This document shows, piece after piece, positions 35,371 through 44,126 of a DNA stretch of 64,000 nt. Positions within the stretch are counted from its first letter, which is position 1; each line of letters opens with the position of its first letter. Origin of the DNA: Deltaproteobacteria bacterium (GTDB taxonomy: Bacteria > Desulfobacterota > Desulfuromonadia > Desulfuromonadales > Geopsychrobacteraceae); NCBI GenBank assembly GCA_024280335.1, contig JAJRQI010000008.1, positions 1 through 64,000 on the forward strand, written 5' to 3'. The notes beneath the pieces were generated by a model. It was not told where the DNA came from. It saw only the letters and a program-made list of their open reading frames with translations, and searched no databases. The position numbers and the translations under genes were made by a program.

Positions 35371-35769
35371 TCAACCGAGCAGTTCGGATGGACGCATTAC
35401 CGCATTTCGCGCATAATCCTTAAGCATTCCGGTCAACTCATCAACCTGCATCCCCCTCCTGGCACTGATACATTTCAACAGCATCGGCAGATTGACTCCG
35501 GTAAGAATCTCCACCTGTTTAACGGCTAAAAACTCAGCACTGATATTGGTCGGCGTGCCGCCGAAGATGTCGGTCAGAATAATCACTCCGTCACCGTCTT
35601 CGCTGACCCGATCAAAGCTCTGTTGCAGCTGTTGTTTGGCCGTATCAACCGAAACTTCCCGATCGATGCTGACCGGCTCAACCAGAGCAAAGGGACCGAT
35701 TATCATCTCAGCGGTCTGCAACAGTTCATGTGCAAGTCGGGAATGGGTCGCAACAATGATACCGATCAT
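35371..35769 (-). CDS. PTS mannose-family IIA component
   Basis: Soluble 132-residue IIA of the mannose type. The phospho-His is in A-T-H-S-R-L-A near residue 9, and the L-T-D-I-F-G-G-T-P-T-N motif near residue 67 is diagnostic. It receives phosphate from HPr and passes it to IIB. It is the first gene of the IIA-IIB-IIC-IID-ptsH-ptsI-metK run and follows a hairpin that separates it from rapZ. Confidence 0.93.
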   Translation of the reverse strand: MIGIIVATHSRLAHELLQTAEMIIGPFALVEPVSIDREVSVDTAKQQLQQSFDRVSEDGDGVIILTDIFGGTPTNISAEFLAVKQVEILTGVNLPMLLKCISARRGMQVDELTGMLKDYARNAVMRPSELLG

Positions 35770-35864
35770 CCGTTACACTTTCTCTTAACTAAATCCTGAA
35801 TCCGTGAGTACCCGCTGGCAAATAGCACAAGGCATTGAATTGTCTAAGCTTCCCAAAAATCACC

Positions 35865-35895
35865 GCTTAACCTTCGGGTGAAGCTAAGCATTTTT
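35865..35895. terminator. Hairpin between rapZ and the PTS operon
   Basis: GCTTA (35865-35869) and TAAGC (35885-35889) with an inner CTT/AAG pair form a stem flanked by T-runs on both strands (ATTTTTG on the plus, GATTTTTG on the minus), consistent with termination after rapZ before the IIA gene. The rest of the 198-base gap shows nothing clear. Confidence 0.45.
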
Positions 35896-35967
35896 GAAAC
35901 ACTTATTCAATCCAAGCACTTGCACTCTTTATTCACCGTTTACTCACGGATCCAGATAAATGAATAG

Positions 35968-36828
35968 CTACGCCTTTTCAACATCACGGTGGTTCTTGCG
36001 CAAGCTGACTTCTGTATCGGGAAAGCTGGCATACAGGTCTTCTACAATCGACACACTACGATGTCTCCCCCCGGTACAGCCGATAGCAATGGTCAGGTAA
36101 CTCTTCCCTTCATCACGATAATGCGGCATGAGGAAACCGAGCAACTGGTCAAGATGACGGCGAAAATCCCGACAAGCTTGCTGGCCGAGAACATAATCAC
36201 GCAAGGTCTCATCCAAGCCGGTTAGCGGCCGTAATATATCGATATAATGAGGATTCGGCAAAAATCGAACATCAAATACCAGATCTGCAGCAGGCGGCAG
36301 GCCGTAACGGTAACCGAATGATTCAAGGTTGACGATCAGCAGCGATGCCCCTTTTTCGCCGAGATAGGTCAGCATCAGTTCACGTAATTGCCAGGTATTC
36401 AGGTTGCTGCTGTCGACGATCCGGGTGGCCTGATCGCGGAACAAGCGCATCTGCTTGCGCTCAAGTTCAATCCCGGCCTGAACTGTCACTCCCGCTGCTA
36501 ATGGATGGGAGCGACGCGTTTCAGAGTAACGCCGCTGCAGCACATCATCAGAAGCTTCAAAAAAGAGAATTTCCAGCTGACAACCAGTCTGTTGCAGCTC
36601 TTGCTGAGTGACCGAGTAATCCGCCAGAAAACCGCGATTGCGCACATCGATAACCACGGCAACATCGGTGGAATCCTCCAGCCCTTCCTGGGCCCGTTCC
36701 ATAAACGCCGGCAACATCACCAACGGCAGGTTATCGACAACAAAAAATCCCTGATCTTCCAAAACCCTGGCAGCAGTACTTTTACCCGAGCCGGACAGCC
36801 CGGAGATAATCAACAAACGTCTGCTCAT
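35968..36828 (-). CDS. rapZ: RNase adapter protein RapZ (YvcJ family)
   Basis: Nucleotide-binding protein that in enterics senses glucosamine-6-phosphate and recruits RNase E to small RNAs; in other phyla its target is unclear. The 286-residue sequence has Walker A S-G-L-S-G-S-G-K-S-T near residue 9, V-D-N-L-P near residue 32 and the C-terminal domain with G-C-T-G-G-R-H-R-S-V near residue 243. It overlaps hprK by four bases, the usual hprK-rapZ pair. Confidence 0.94.
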   Translation of the reverse strand: MSRRLLIISGLSGSGKSTAARVLEDQGFFVVDNLPLVMLPAFMERAQEGLEDSTDVAVVIDVRNRGFLADYSVTQQELQQTGCQLEILFFEASDDVLQRRYSETRRSHPLAAGVTVQAGIELERKQMRLFRDQATRIVDSSNLNTWQLRELMLTYLGEKGASLLIVNLESFGYRYGLPPAADLVFDVRFLPNPHYIDILRPLTGLDETLRDYVLGQQACRDFRRHLDQLLGFLMPHYRDEGKSYLTIAIGCTGGRHRSVSIVEDLYASFPDTEVSLRKNHRDVEKA

Positions 36829-37799
36829 TCCAGGTCATCTCCAAAAATGGTGTGAGCATGCAAGCGGGCGACTTCCGCCATCCGTTTTTCGAGTATATCC
36901 TGAAACTCTCTGGCGCTGTGATAGCCCATCTCTTTCAGTAGCTGGTTGCGTGCCGCAACCTCGACAATCGAACTGACATTTCGTCCCGGAGCGACCGGTA
37001 TGCGTAAATATGGCAGACCAACACCGTGAATATTGAAGGTTTGCTCTTCCAGTCCCAGACGATCGTACTCTTTGCCATCTTCCCACTTCACCAACTCGAT
37101 GACCATATCGACCTTTTTCCGCTCACGAATGGCCGCTACCCCGAACAGGTGTTTGACATTGAGGATTCCCAGACCGCGAATTTCCATATGGTACTGAAGC
37201 AGGTCCATCCCCTCGCCAAAAACAACCGCGGGCAACTTCAAGCGCACCTTGATCACATCATCGGCAACCAGTCGATAGCCGCGCAAAATCAACTCCAAAG
37301 CACACTCACTTTTGCCGACACCGCTCTTGCCCTGCAAAAGAACACCAATGCCGAGGATATCGACCAAAACCCCGTGCAGGGTCGAGCTCGGCAACAGGCG
37401 CTCTTCAAGAAATCGGGTAATCAAGGCAATGAAATCAGAACTGAGATGACTGGTACGGAGCAACGGGACATTAGCGGTATCTGCTGCTGCAAGCAGGTAT
37501 TTCGGGACTTCCTGTTGTTTGGTGACAATCAGACAGGAGATGTTACTGCTGCAAAGTTGACGGATCTGCTCTACCGCTTTCTCGCGCGGCATCGAGCCGA
37601 GAAAACTAAGTTCCGTCGAACCCAGAATTTGGACGCGATCAGGGTGCAGGCTGGTATGATAGCCCGCCAGTGCCAGACCAAGCTTCTGGATTCGCGGCAC
37701 GCTGACCAGATTGGTCAAACCACCCGCCCCGGCCAACAACTCCAGGGCCAGGCCGGCTTCCTTTTCATCAAGAATTTCCTGAATGCTTAACTCAGCCAT
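36825..37799 (-). CDS. hprK: HPr kinase/phosphorylase
   Basis: Bifunctional enzyme that phosphorylates and dephosphorylates HPr on its regulatory serine according to the energy state. The N-terminal domain (about residues 1-125) precedes a kinase domain with Walker A G-K-S-G-V-G-K-S-E near residue 158, Y-R-L-V-A-D-D and the C-terminal family signature E-I-R-G-L-G-I-L-N-V. Its substrate site is present in the ptsH of this window. A dispersed repeat (37847-37982) lies between it and ptsN. Confidence 0.94.
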   Translation of the reverse strand: MAELSIQEILDEKEAGLALELLAGAGGLTNLVSVPRIQKLGLALAGYHTSLHPDRVQILGSTELSFLGSMPREKAVEQIRQLCSSNISCLIVTKQQEVPKYLLAAADTANVPLLRTSHLSSDFIALITRFLEERLLPSSTLHGVLVDILGIGVLLQGKSGVGKSECALELILRGYRLVADDVIKVRLKLPAVVFGEGMDLLQYHMEIRGLGILNVKHLFGVAAIRERKKVDMVIELVKWEDGKEYDRLGLEEQTFNIHGVGLPYLRIPVAPGRNVSSIVEVAARNQLLKEMGYHSAREFQDILEKRMAEVARLHAHTIFGDDLE

Positions 37800-37846
37800 A
37801 GCTCCAAGTCGGATTGTCTATCCGGGCAAAGCCAGATAAAAAGCGT

Positions 37847-37982
37847 AATTATTCAACACATCCCGCCTTCGGCACTCTAGCGGCGTTGCTGTGCTGCTCA
37901 AATGCTCATATACCCAAGTATGCACCACTTTTGTGCTGCTCGCGCCTTACCAGAGCACCGAATTCAGGCGTGCTGAATAATT
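37847..37982. repeat. Fold-back intergenic repeat, copy A (136 bp)
   Basis: The element is bounded by AATTATTCA (37847-37855) and TGAATAATT (37974-37982) as terminal inverted repeats. Its interior is the reverse complement, with scattered changes, of the element at 59178-59315. Shared internal words include GCGCCTTAC/GCAAGGCGC, GAGCAGCAC, GAGCATTTGAG and the CGCCTTCGGCAC/GTGCCGAAGGCG end. The arms can pair along most of their length, giving a long imperfect hairpin. No open frame. It fits a MITE or a structured intergenic repeat, here between hprK and ptsN. Confidence 0.75.
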
Positions 37983-38058
37983 ACTAAAAAACATAAGTGG
38001 TCGCCGCCGAACAATCCGAACCAGACAGCATGAGCCGGTTATTCTCTATCCGGCAGAA

Positions 38059-38520
38059 TCAGTCCTCTGCATCAAGAATAACTTGATAGATGGCTTTCTG
38101 ATCCGCTGCGTCAAGCAATTTCTGCCGGACGGAAGAGTCCTTAAGCAGCTTGGAAATACGTGCCAGAGTCTTCAGATGAACGCCGACCGATTCTTCCGGC
38201 GCTATCAGCAGAAAAAACAGATGGGCCGGTTGCCCGTCCATCGATTCAAAATTGACCCCTTGACGGCTTCGCCCGAAAGCCAGCATCAATTCAGGGATTC
38301 CACCCAGCTTGCCATGGGGAATCGCAACACCTTCACCGATACCGGTACTGCCCAGTTTTTCACGCTCCAGCAGCACCTCGATCACATCATTGCGGTTTAG
38401 CGACGGTTCACAGGCGATCAGCGCATCTGTCAGCTCAGCAAGGGCTTGATTTTTATCCTTGGCCTGCAGATCTACAACAATTGCCTGGGGATTTAGCAGC
38501 TCTGAAATCTTCATACTCAT
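38059..38520 (-). CDS. ptsN: PTS IIA-like nitrogen-regulatory protein PtsN (EIIA-Ntr)
   Basis: Regulatory phosphoprotein of about 153 residues with no transport partner. The phospho-His is in G-V-A-I-P-H-G-K near residue 72, preceded by R-E-K-L-G-S-T-G-I-G-E-G; the fold continues with H-L-F-F-L-L-I-A-P. The start is taken as ATG 38520 (M-S-M-K-I-S); the longer open frame runs back into the hpf terminator. Position beside hpf and rpoN is the classical one. Confidence 0.92.
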   Translation of the reverse strand: MSMKISELLNPQAIVVDLQAKDKNQALAELTDALIACEPSLNRNDVIEVLLEREKLGSTGIGEGVAIPHGKLGGIPELMLAFGRSRQGVNFESMDGQPAHLFFLLIAPEESVGVHLKTLARISKLLKDSSVRQKLLDAADQKAIYQVILDAED

Positions 38521-38535
38521 TTTCTTATTATCGGC

Positions 38536-38579
38536 AAAAATAAAAGGACGGGTACTCCCTGCCAAAGGGGGCACCCGTC
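38536..38579 (-). terminator. Rho-independent terminator after hpf
   Basis: GACGGGT (38547-38553) pairs with ACCCGTC (38573-38579) with further inner pairing, followed on the minus strand by CCTTTTATTTTT. It separates hpf from ptsN. Confidence 0.75.
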
Positions 38580-38588
38580 AACTGTCTG

Positions 38589-39140
38589 TCAGCGTCCTTG
38601 CGGAACAATCAACCCGTAGTTACCATCTTTACGACGATAAACAACATTCATCGTCTCGGAGCGATCATCGGTAAAGACCAGAAAATCCTTCTGCAAAAGA
38701 TCCATCTGCATCACCGCCTCTTCAACCGACATCGGCTTGACGAAGAAGGAATGACTGCGGATAATTTCCGGACCGCTATCGCCCTCATCGACGCTCGAAG
38801 CGGCGATAACCGTTTTCTCCACCCGGCGCTGGGTTCCGCTGTTGCCGCCTTTATGGCGCTTGAGTTTTTCTTTGTAACGCTTCAGTTGCCGCTCAATTTT
38901 ATCGACCATCAGATCGACAGCAGCGTACATATCATCCTTCTCTTCGGTACTTTTCATGGTCAGCCCCTTGGCGACCATAGTGACCTCGGCACGATGATAA
39001 ATTTTCTTCTGAACCGACAGCACCACCTGGGCATCGATCGGCTCCTCAATGTACTTCTTGACCCGAGCCAGTTTCTCTTCCACATAGTTACGAACGGCTG
39101 CACTGCTTTCCATGTGTCGGAAGGTAACGGCAATTTGCAT
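38589..39140 (-). CDS. hpf: Ribosome hibernation promoting factor, long form
   Basis: Binds the 30S decoding region and drives 100S ribosome dimers in stationary phase. The N-terminal domain (about 1-100; F-R-H-M-E-S-S and the I-D-A-Q-V-V-L-S-V-Q-K core) is joined by a linker to a C-terminal dimerisation domain (about 130-183; F-x-V-K-P-M-S-V-E-E-A-V-M-Q-M), so it is the long type. AAGGAGG lies eight bases before the ATG at 39140. It follows rpoN. Confidence 0.94.
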   Translation of the reverse strand: MQIAVTFRHMESSAAVRNYVEEKLARVKKYIEEPIDAQVVLSVQKKIYHRAEVTMVAKGLTMKSTEEKDDMYAAVDLMVDKIERQLKRYKEKLKRHKGGNSGTQRRVEKTVIAASSVDEGDSGPEIIRSHSFFVKPMSVEEAVMQMDLLQKDFLVFTDDRSETMNVVYRRKDGNYGLIVPQGR

Positions 39141-39163
39141 ATAATAAACCTCCTTCGATAAAC

Positions 39164-39179
39164 GACCCCGAGCGGGGTC
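39164..39179. promoter_or_regulatory. Short perfect hairpin in the hpf leader
   Basis: GACCCC (39164-39169) and GGGGTC (39174-39179) around a 4-base loop, 24 bases before the hpf start and just upstream of its RBS. It may modulate hpf translation or weakly terminate rpoN transcripts (GTTTAT follows on the minus strand). A TATACT box upstream (near 39195) could be an hpf -10 element. Confidence 0.4.
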
Positions 39180-39255
39180 CGGTTTCGTCAAGTATAACGT
39201 AGAATATGCCCGGAAACACAAGTTTCCGCCAGCAAGAGATAAAACGAAAGCATGA

Positions 39256-40713
39256 TTAAAACAATCTTTTGCGCGCAGTCGAGGACCCGATACCGAGCAT
39301 CTCGCGGTATTTCGTCACTGTCCGGCGGGCAATATTAATATCCTGTCCTTCCAATATGGCGACAATTTTCTGGTCTGAAAACGGTTTTTTCGGATTTTCC
39401 GCTGCGACGATCTCCTTGATCCGGCTTTTTACGCTCTCAGAAGCAACAGAGTCGCCATCAGCAGTATTGATCCCACTATTGAAAAAATATTTCAATTCAA
39501 ACAATCCTTGCGGCGTCTGAACATATTTATTGGTCGTCACCCGACTGACCGTCGATTCATGCATCTCAATATCGTCTGCGACATCCCGCAGCACCAGGGG
39601 TTTGAGATAATCGATGCCATGCTCAAAGAACATCCGTTGATGCTTGACGATACTCTTGGTGACCTTATAGATCGTCCGCTGGCGTTGATGAATGCTCTTG
39701 ATCAACCAGACCGCACTGCGCATCTTGTCCTGAATATATTCGCTGGCCTTTTTATCCACCGATGATGAATTGGTCAAAGCGTTACGATAAAAAGAATTGA
39801 TCCGCAGGGCCGGCAGGCCATCATCATTTTGGGTAACCACATACTCATCGCCGATCTTATGGACATAAATATCGGGCGAGATATAATGCACGTCCTCTTC
39901 ATTGTAGGCTCGACCGGGGCGCGGATCGAGCTCCGAAATCAGTTTGGCGGCAGCCAGCACCTCATCCATCGATACTTTCAATGCCTTGGTGATCGCTGGA
40001 TATTTTCGCCCTTCCAATTCGCTGATAAAATCACGCAGGATCGTCGCCGCCAGAGTGTCGCCCAAGTCGAGTCGATCGAGTTGCAACAACAGGCACTCCT
40101 GCAGATTACAGCAGGCGACTCCCGCCGGATCGAACAACTGGACCCGCTGCAGCGCCCGCTCGATCAACTCGATGGAAAACCCGGAGGATTCCGCCAACTC
40201 TTCCAGACTGGCATGCAGATAACCGATGTCATCCAGGTTACCGATAATTTCAGCAGCGGCAAGTCGCTCATCATCGGTAACCGATGAAAGGCCCAATTGC
40301 CATAACAAGTGATCCGCCAAGCTGCTCTTTTTGGTCAATAAACTTTCGTAAGATGGGCGTTCTTCGGAATCTTCATAGGCATCTCGGGAATCTTTGCTGC
40401 TAAGGCTGTAACCTTCCAGGTAAGTCTGCCAATCGATATCGTTCGTGCCCTCAGATTCACCCTTGATCTCCTCCTCGGGGGGAACCTCAGCGGCAACAGC
40501 AACCTCTTCTTCACCCGTTTTCGCTTGCTCCTCACGCTCTTCCTTAGGATCCTCGCCACCCTCTTCGAGCAGCGGATTGTCGGCAAGCTCTTCAGTCACC
40601 ACATCGACCAGTTCCATCCGCGACAGTTGCAACAATTTGATTGCTTGCTGCAACTGCGGGGTCATCACCAGCTGTTGACTCAGTTTTACCTGTAAACGAA
40701 GTTCAAGTGCCAT
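39256..40713 (-). CDS. rpoN: RNA polymerase sigma-54 factor
   Basis: Alternative sigma factor that recognises -24/-12 promoters and needs AAA+ activators. The 485-residue protein has the Gln/Leu-rich region I (Q-L-V-M-T-P-Q-L-Q-Q-A-I-K-L-L-Q-L), an acidic low-complexity region II (about residues 50-110), the core-binding domain, and the RpoN box A-R-R-T-V-T-K-Y-R-E near the C-terminus. A candidate target promoter lies at 17078-17093. It follows lptB, a conserved order. Confidence 0.95.
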   Translation of the reverse strand: MALELRLQVKLSQQLVMTPQLQQAIKLLQLSRMELVDVVTEELADNPLLEEGGEDPKEEREEQAKTGEEEVAVAAEVPPEEEIKGESEGTNDIDWQTYLEGYSLSSKDSRDAYEDSEERPSYESLLTKKSSLADHLLWQLGLSSVTDDERLAAAEIIGNLDDIGYLHASLEELAESSGFSIELIERALQRVQLFDPAGVACCNLQECLLLQLDRLDLGDTLAATILRDFISELEGRKYPAITKALKVSMDEVLAAAKLISELDPRPGRAYNEEDVHYISPDIYVHKIGDEYVVTQNDDGLPALRINSFYRNALTNSSSVDKKASEYIQDKMRSAVWLIKSIHQRQRTIYKVTKSIVKHQRMFFEHGIDYLKPLVLRDVADDIEMHESTVSRVTTNKYVQTPQGLFELKYFFNSGINTADGDSVASESVKSRIKEIVAAENPKKPFSDQKIVAILEGQDINIARRTVTKYREMLGIGSSTARKRLF

Positions 40714-40791
40714 AGTGTCTCAGTTCAAAGTCCCTGTAATTATTAGTCGGATATTAGCATTTTCGCAGAAAAATGTCTTGCTTGATGAAAA

Positions 40792-41517
40792 TTACAACCT
40801 GAATTTATCGCCCAGATAAATTTCCCGGGCGATACTGCTGGCAGCAATTTGTTCCGGCGTACCGAATTCAAGCAGCTTCCCTTGGTTGAGGATGTAGGCC
40901 TGGTCACAAACACCCAGAGTTTCTCGGACGTTGTGATCTGAAATCAGCACACCGATGCCCCGTTCTCTGAGTTTGGAGATGATCCCCTGGATATCGATAA
41001 CCGCAATCGGGTCGATTCCGGCAAACGGCTCGTCCAGCAACAAAAAGGCCGGTTCCAGCACCAACGAACGAGCAATTTCCACCCGCCGCCGCTCCCCGCC
41101 TGAAAGGGCAAAACCTTTCGAGTTGCGGATATGAGCAATATTCAGATCCTCAAGCAATTCCTCCAACCGAAGCTGTTGTTGCGTTGCAGACAGATCAAGC
41201 GTTTCCAGGATCGCCAACAGGTTTTCCGCAACGGTCAACTTACGAAAAACCGAAGCCTCCTGCGGCAGGTAAGAAATCCCCGCCAGTGCTCGGCGATACA
41301 TCGGCAGATCAGTAATCGGCTGGTCATCAAGATAGACTGTCCCTCGATCCGGCGTTGCCAGGCCGACCACCATGTAAAAGCTGGTGGTCTTGCCCGCCCC
41401 GTTCGGGCCGAGCAGGCCGATTACCTGACCGGAATGTACCTCCAGATCGACCCCGGAGACCACTTCACGACCGGCGTAGGACTTGTACAGCCCGCTGGCT
41501 TTCAGGCTGCGGATCAC
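40792..41517 (-). CDS. lptB: LPS export ABC transporter ATPase LptB
   Basis: Cytoplasmic ATPase that, with LptFG (not in the window), powers extraction of lipopolysaccharide from the inner membrane. The 241 residues have Walker [10 protein letters not shown] near residue 38, Q-loop [10 protein letters not shown] (typical of LptB), signature L-S-G-G-E-R-R-R and Walker [13 protein letters not shown]. It overlaps lptA by four bases. Confidence 0.95.
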   Translation of the reverse strand: MIRSLKASGLYKSYAGREVVSGVDLEVHSGQVIGLLGPNGAGKTTSFYMVVGLATPDRGTVYLDDQPITDLPMYRRALAGISYLPQEASVFRKLTVAENLLAILETLDLSATQQQLRLEELLEDLNIAHIRNSKGFALSGGERRRVEIARSLVLEPAFLLLDEPFAGIDPIAVIDIQGIISKLRERGIGVLISDHNVRETLGVCDQAYILNQGKLLEFGTPEQIAASSIAREIYLGDKFRL

Positions 41518-42008
41518 TGCTGAGCCTTTTTCTTTTCGGGATACAGAATCGCCCTGACCCGCCCAGTCTGGTTGCTTTTGACCACACTGCGATCTTCCTG
41601 CAGATAAATGGTTATTTCGTCACCGGTCACCAGGTTCTGTCCCTGATGAACCTTGGCGTTGCCGATCAGCACCAGCGTCCCCGCCTGCTGGTGGTAGATT
41701 GCCCGATCTGCGGTAGCAGTCCGGTCCAACTGGACGACCCGGACGTTGCCGAGCGCTTCCATCCGTTCAATCTGATCCTCATCCGGCAGGGAAAAAACCG
41801 TCAATTTATCACAGTAGAGGGTCATCCCCCCCTGTTTGGCGACCACCTCGCCGGTAAAAACCGCCTGGCGTTGTTGCTGTTGAAGCTCCAGATTTTGGGC
41901 GGTCACCTCAACCGGCAGATTCGCCGGCTGCGGCAGCTGTTCACCGGCAGCGAAACTCGGCACAGCAAACCAGCAGATAGCGATGATCAACAGAACCAAC
42001 CTACTCAC
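41514..42008 (-). CDS. lptA: LPS transport periplasmic protein LptA (OstA family)
   Basis: Periplasmic bridge protein that carries LPS between the membranes. A signal peptide (about residues 1-22) is followed by the OstA beta-jellyroll with [18 protein letters not shown] and a second repeat. The start is a GTG at 42008 with AGGA nine bases upstream, overlapping the lptC stop by eight bases; the longer open frame has a non-signal-like Cys-rich N-terminus. Confidence 0.88.
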   Translation of the reverse strand: MSRLVLLIIAICWFAVPSFAAGEQLPQPANLPVEVTAQNLELQQQQRQAVFTGEVVAKQGGMTLYCDKLTVFSLPDEDQIERMEALGNVRVVQLDRTATADRAIYHQQAGTLVLIGNAKVHQGQNLVTGDEITIYLQEDRSVVKSNQTGRVRAILYPEKKKAQQ

Positions 42009-42576
42009 GACGTTTCTTCCTTTCGGCAGGCAACAGCAGCATCCAGACATCATCCTTAACCTCTAAATGACCGCTATCCAGATCAACCTGCAGACCGGTC
42101 CCGGTCAGTTCCAGCTGCGGAGCAAGTATCCGGACCGGCTCATCTGTCGTCAGCTGCCGCCGCTGATCATCATACTGCAGACGTTCAGTGAACAGCTGTT
42201 CGCCCCGCGCAGTTTTGACCACAACCCGGCCCCACACTTCAATTTGGCGGGTTTCCTGATGCAGCGTTCCATGCTCCGCTTCAAGCTGGATGTTGCCCGC
42301 CTCGCCGGTCTGATAAAACTGTAGCCGCACCTTATCGAGGAGCGCCTGATTCTCATCACGTTGGTATTCAGCCTTATCGGCATCGAGGGTCCAGCTTCGC
42401 TGACCATTTTCGTTCTGCGTATAGTGCAGTTGTTCCAGCGACAGGTCGATCTGCTTCGGTAGCGCAGCCAGGATCTCTTCCGGCCTCTGCTGCTGAAACG
42501 CCTGTCGGACAACCACCGCCAGGGCAATGACGGAAATAAAAATCAGCAGTGCTAACCAGCGGCGCAAACTAAGCAT
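42001..42576 (-). CDS. lptC: LPS export protein LptC
   Basis: Inner-membrane-anchored component of the Lpt bridge (191 aa). An N-terminal membrane helix (W-L-A-L-L-I-F-I-S-V-I-A-L-A-V-V-V) precedes a periplasmic OstA-like beta domain in which repeats of the D-x-A-x-Y and V-x-G-R-V-V type are visible. It forms lptC-lptA-lptB with overlapping genes. Confidence 0.88.
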   Translation of the reverse strand: MLSLRRWLALLIFISVIALAVVVRQAFQQQRPEEILAALPKQIDLSLEQLHYTQNENGQRSWTLDADKAEYQRDENQALLDKVRLQFYQTGEAGNIQLEAEHGTLHQETRQIEVWGRVVVKTARGEQLFTERLQYDDQRRQLTTDEPVRILAPQLELTGTGLQVDLDSGHLEVKDDVWMLLLPAERKKRRE

Positions 42577-42645
42577 CGGCGTTTCTGTTCCCGTTCACTT
42601 CTTTTGGCCCTGACAAAACTTGACGATAAAGTTTCACAAACTTTT

Positions 42646-43164
42646 TCAGCTACGGAAATAGCGTTGGGTCAACTCTTCCCAACGACCGCTCGCCTTGATC
42701 AGCATATCGCAGATCTCGCGCACAGCGCCACGCCCACCCGGCTTGCCGGCGACGTAATCGACCAGCGGCAGAACCTCGGGAACCGCATCGGCAACCGTGG
42801 CGCTGAATCCAACCCGCCGCAGAATCGGCAGATCGACAACGTCATCGCCGACATAGGCAACCTGCTCGTCCGACCAGCCGTGCCGGGCCAGAATCTCCTG
42901 ATAGGGTTGCAGTTTGTTTAAAGCCCCCTGATAAAGAATCTCAATCCCCAGCTCGGCGGCACGCTTAACCACCACCTGCGATTTACGGCCGGTGATGATG
43001 CCGACAGCGACGCCGGCCCGCTGCAGCATTTTCAGTCCATGACCATCCTTGACATCAAACGCCTTCAGTTCATTGCCCTGATTATCGTAGATAATCCGCC
43101 CGTCGGTGAGCACCCCGTCGACATCGAGCAACAGTAACTTTATTTTCGCCAGCTGCGCTTCCAT
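42646..43164 (-). CDS. kdsC: 3-deoxy-D-manno-octulosonate 8-phosphate phosphatase
   Basis: HAD-superfamily phosphatase that frees KDO from KDO-8-phosphate. Motif I reads L-L-L-D-V-D-G-V-L-T-D-G near residue 13, motif II I-I-T-G-R-K and motif III Y-V-G-D-D-V-V-D-L; the 172-residue cap-less form is typical. The ATG shares its first base with the kdsD stop (TGATG); a TTG one codon upstream is also possible. Confidence 0.93.
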   Translation of the reverse strand: MEAQLAKIKLLLLDVDGVLTDGRIIYDNQGNELKAFDVKDGHGLKMLQRAGVAVGIITGRKSQVVVKRAAELGIEILYQGALNKLQPYQEILARHGWSDEQVAYVGDDVVDLPILRRVGFSATVADAVPEVLPLVDYVAGKPGGRGAVREICDMLIKASGRWEELTQRYFRS

Positions 43165-44126
43165 CAAACCACTCCCGACTTGAGCAGATCATGCAGATGG
43201 ACAATCCCGACCGGAACCTCACCCGCTTCGTCATCAAAGACAAATAACGAGGTAATCGAATGTGACTCCATGATCTGCAATGCTTTAGCGGCCAGATTAC
43301 GCCGCAGGATCCGTTTTGGTGTAGTCGTCATGACGGCACAGATCGGCCGCTGCAGACTCTCCAGCCCCTCACCCATGATCCGCCGTAAATCACCGTCGGT
43401 AAAAACACCGATCAGTTTCCCGGCGGTATCAGCAATACCGGTGACGCCTAACTTCTTGCTGGTAATTTCAAACAGGGCCTCCCGCAGCAACAGCTCCGGG
43501 GCAACCAAGGGGATTTCTGCTCCAGAGTGCATCAGATCCTCAACCCGCAACAGCAGTTTTTTGCCCAAGGCACCGCCGGGGTGGATCATGGCGAAGTCCT
43601 CTTCCTTGAAACCGCGCGCCTCCAGCAGGGCCACGGCCAGGGCATCGCCCATCGCCAGAGTGGCAGTGGTGCTGGCGGTCGGTGCCAGGCCGAGCGGACA
43701 AGCCTCTTCGGCAACACTGATATCCAGATGAACATCACCGGCAATGGCCAGAGTGCTTTGCGGATTTCCGGAGATCGCCACCAACGGCAAGCCCATCCGC
43801 TTGATGACCGGCAGAATTCGGCAGACCTCTTCCGTTTCGCCCGAGTTGGAGACGGCGATCACCACATCCCCCTTGGCAAGCATACCGAGGTCACCATGAA
43901 AACCCTCGGCTGGATGCAGAAAAAAGGTCGGCGTGCCGGTCGAAGCCATGGTTGCGGCAACCTTCTGACAGATCAGTCCCGACTTGCCCATGCCGGTGAT
44001 CACCACCTTCCCCTGACAGGCCAGTATCATCTCGACCGCCTTGGAAAAATTACCGTCGATTCGCGATTGCAGGGCCAGAACGGCCGCAGCCTCGATCCGC
44101 AGCACCCGTTTTGCGGTTTCAATCAT
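43164..44126 (-). CDS. kdsD: Arabinose-5-phosphate isomerase
   Basis: Converts ribulose 5-phosphate to arabinose 5-phosphate, the first committed sugar for KDO. A SIS domain (about residues 30-165; V-I-T-G-M-G-K-S-G, S-N-S-G-E-T-E-E and L-A-P-T-A-S-T-T) is followed by a CBS pair (about 200-320; H-P-G-G-A-L-G-K, T-D-G-D-L-R-R). Length 320 aa is standard. The start is coupled to the kdsA stop as TGATG. Confidence 0.94.
   Translation of the reverse strand: MIETAKRVLRIEAAAVLALQSRIDGNFSKAVEMILACQGKVVITGMGKSGLICQKVAATMASTGTPTFFLHPAEGFHGDLGMLAKGDVVIAVSNSGETEEVCRILPVIKRMGLPLVAISGNPQSTLAIAGDVHLDISVAEEACPLGLAPTASTTATLAMGDALAVALLEARGFKEEDFAMIHPGGALGKKLLLRVEDLMHSGAEIPLVAPELLLREALFEITSKKLGVTGIADTAGKLIGVFTDGDLRRIMGEGLESLQRPICAVMTTTPKRILRRNLAAKALQIMESHSITSLFVFDDEAGEVPVGIVHLHDLLKSGVV

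Noticed and set aside
37847-37982. Short open frames within the repeat copies
   Set aside because: Not shared in frame between the two copies and without RBS; the element is treated as non-coding.
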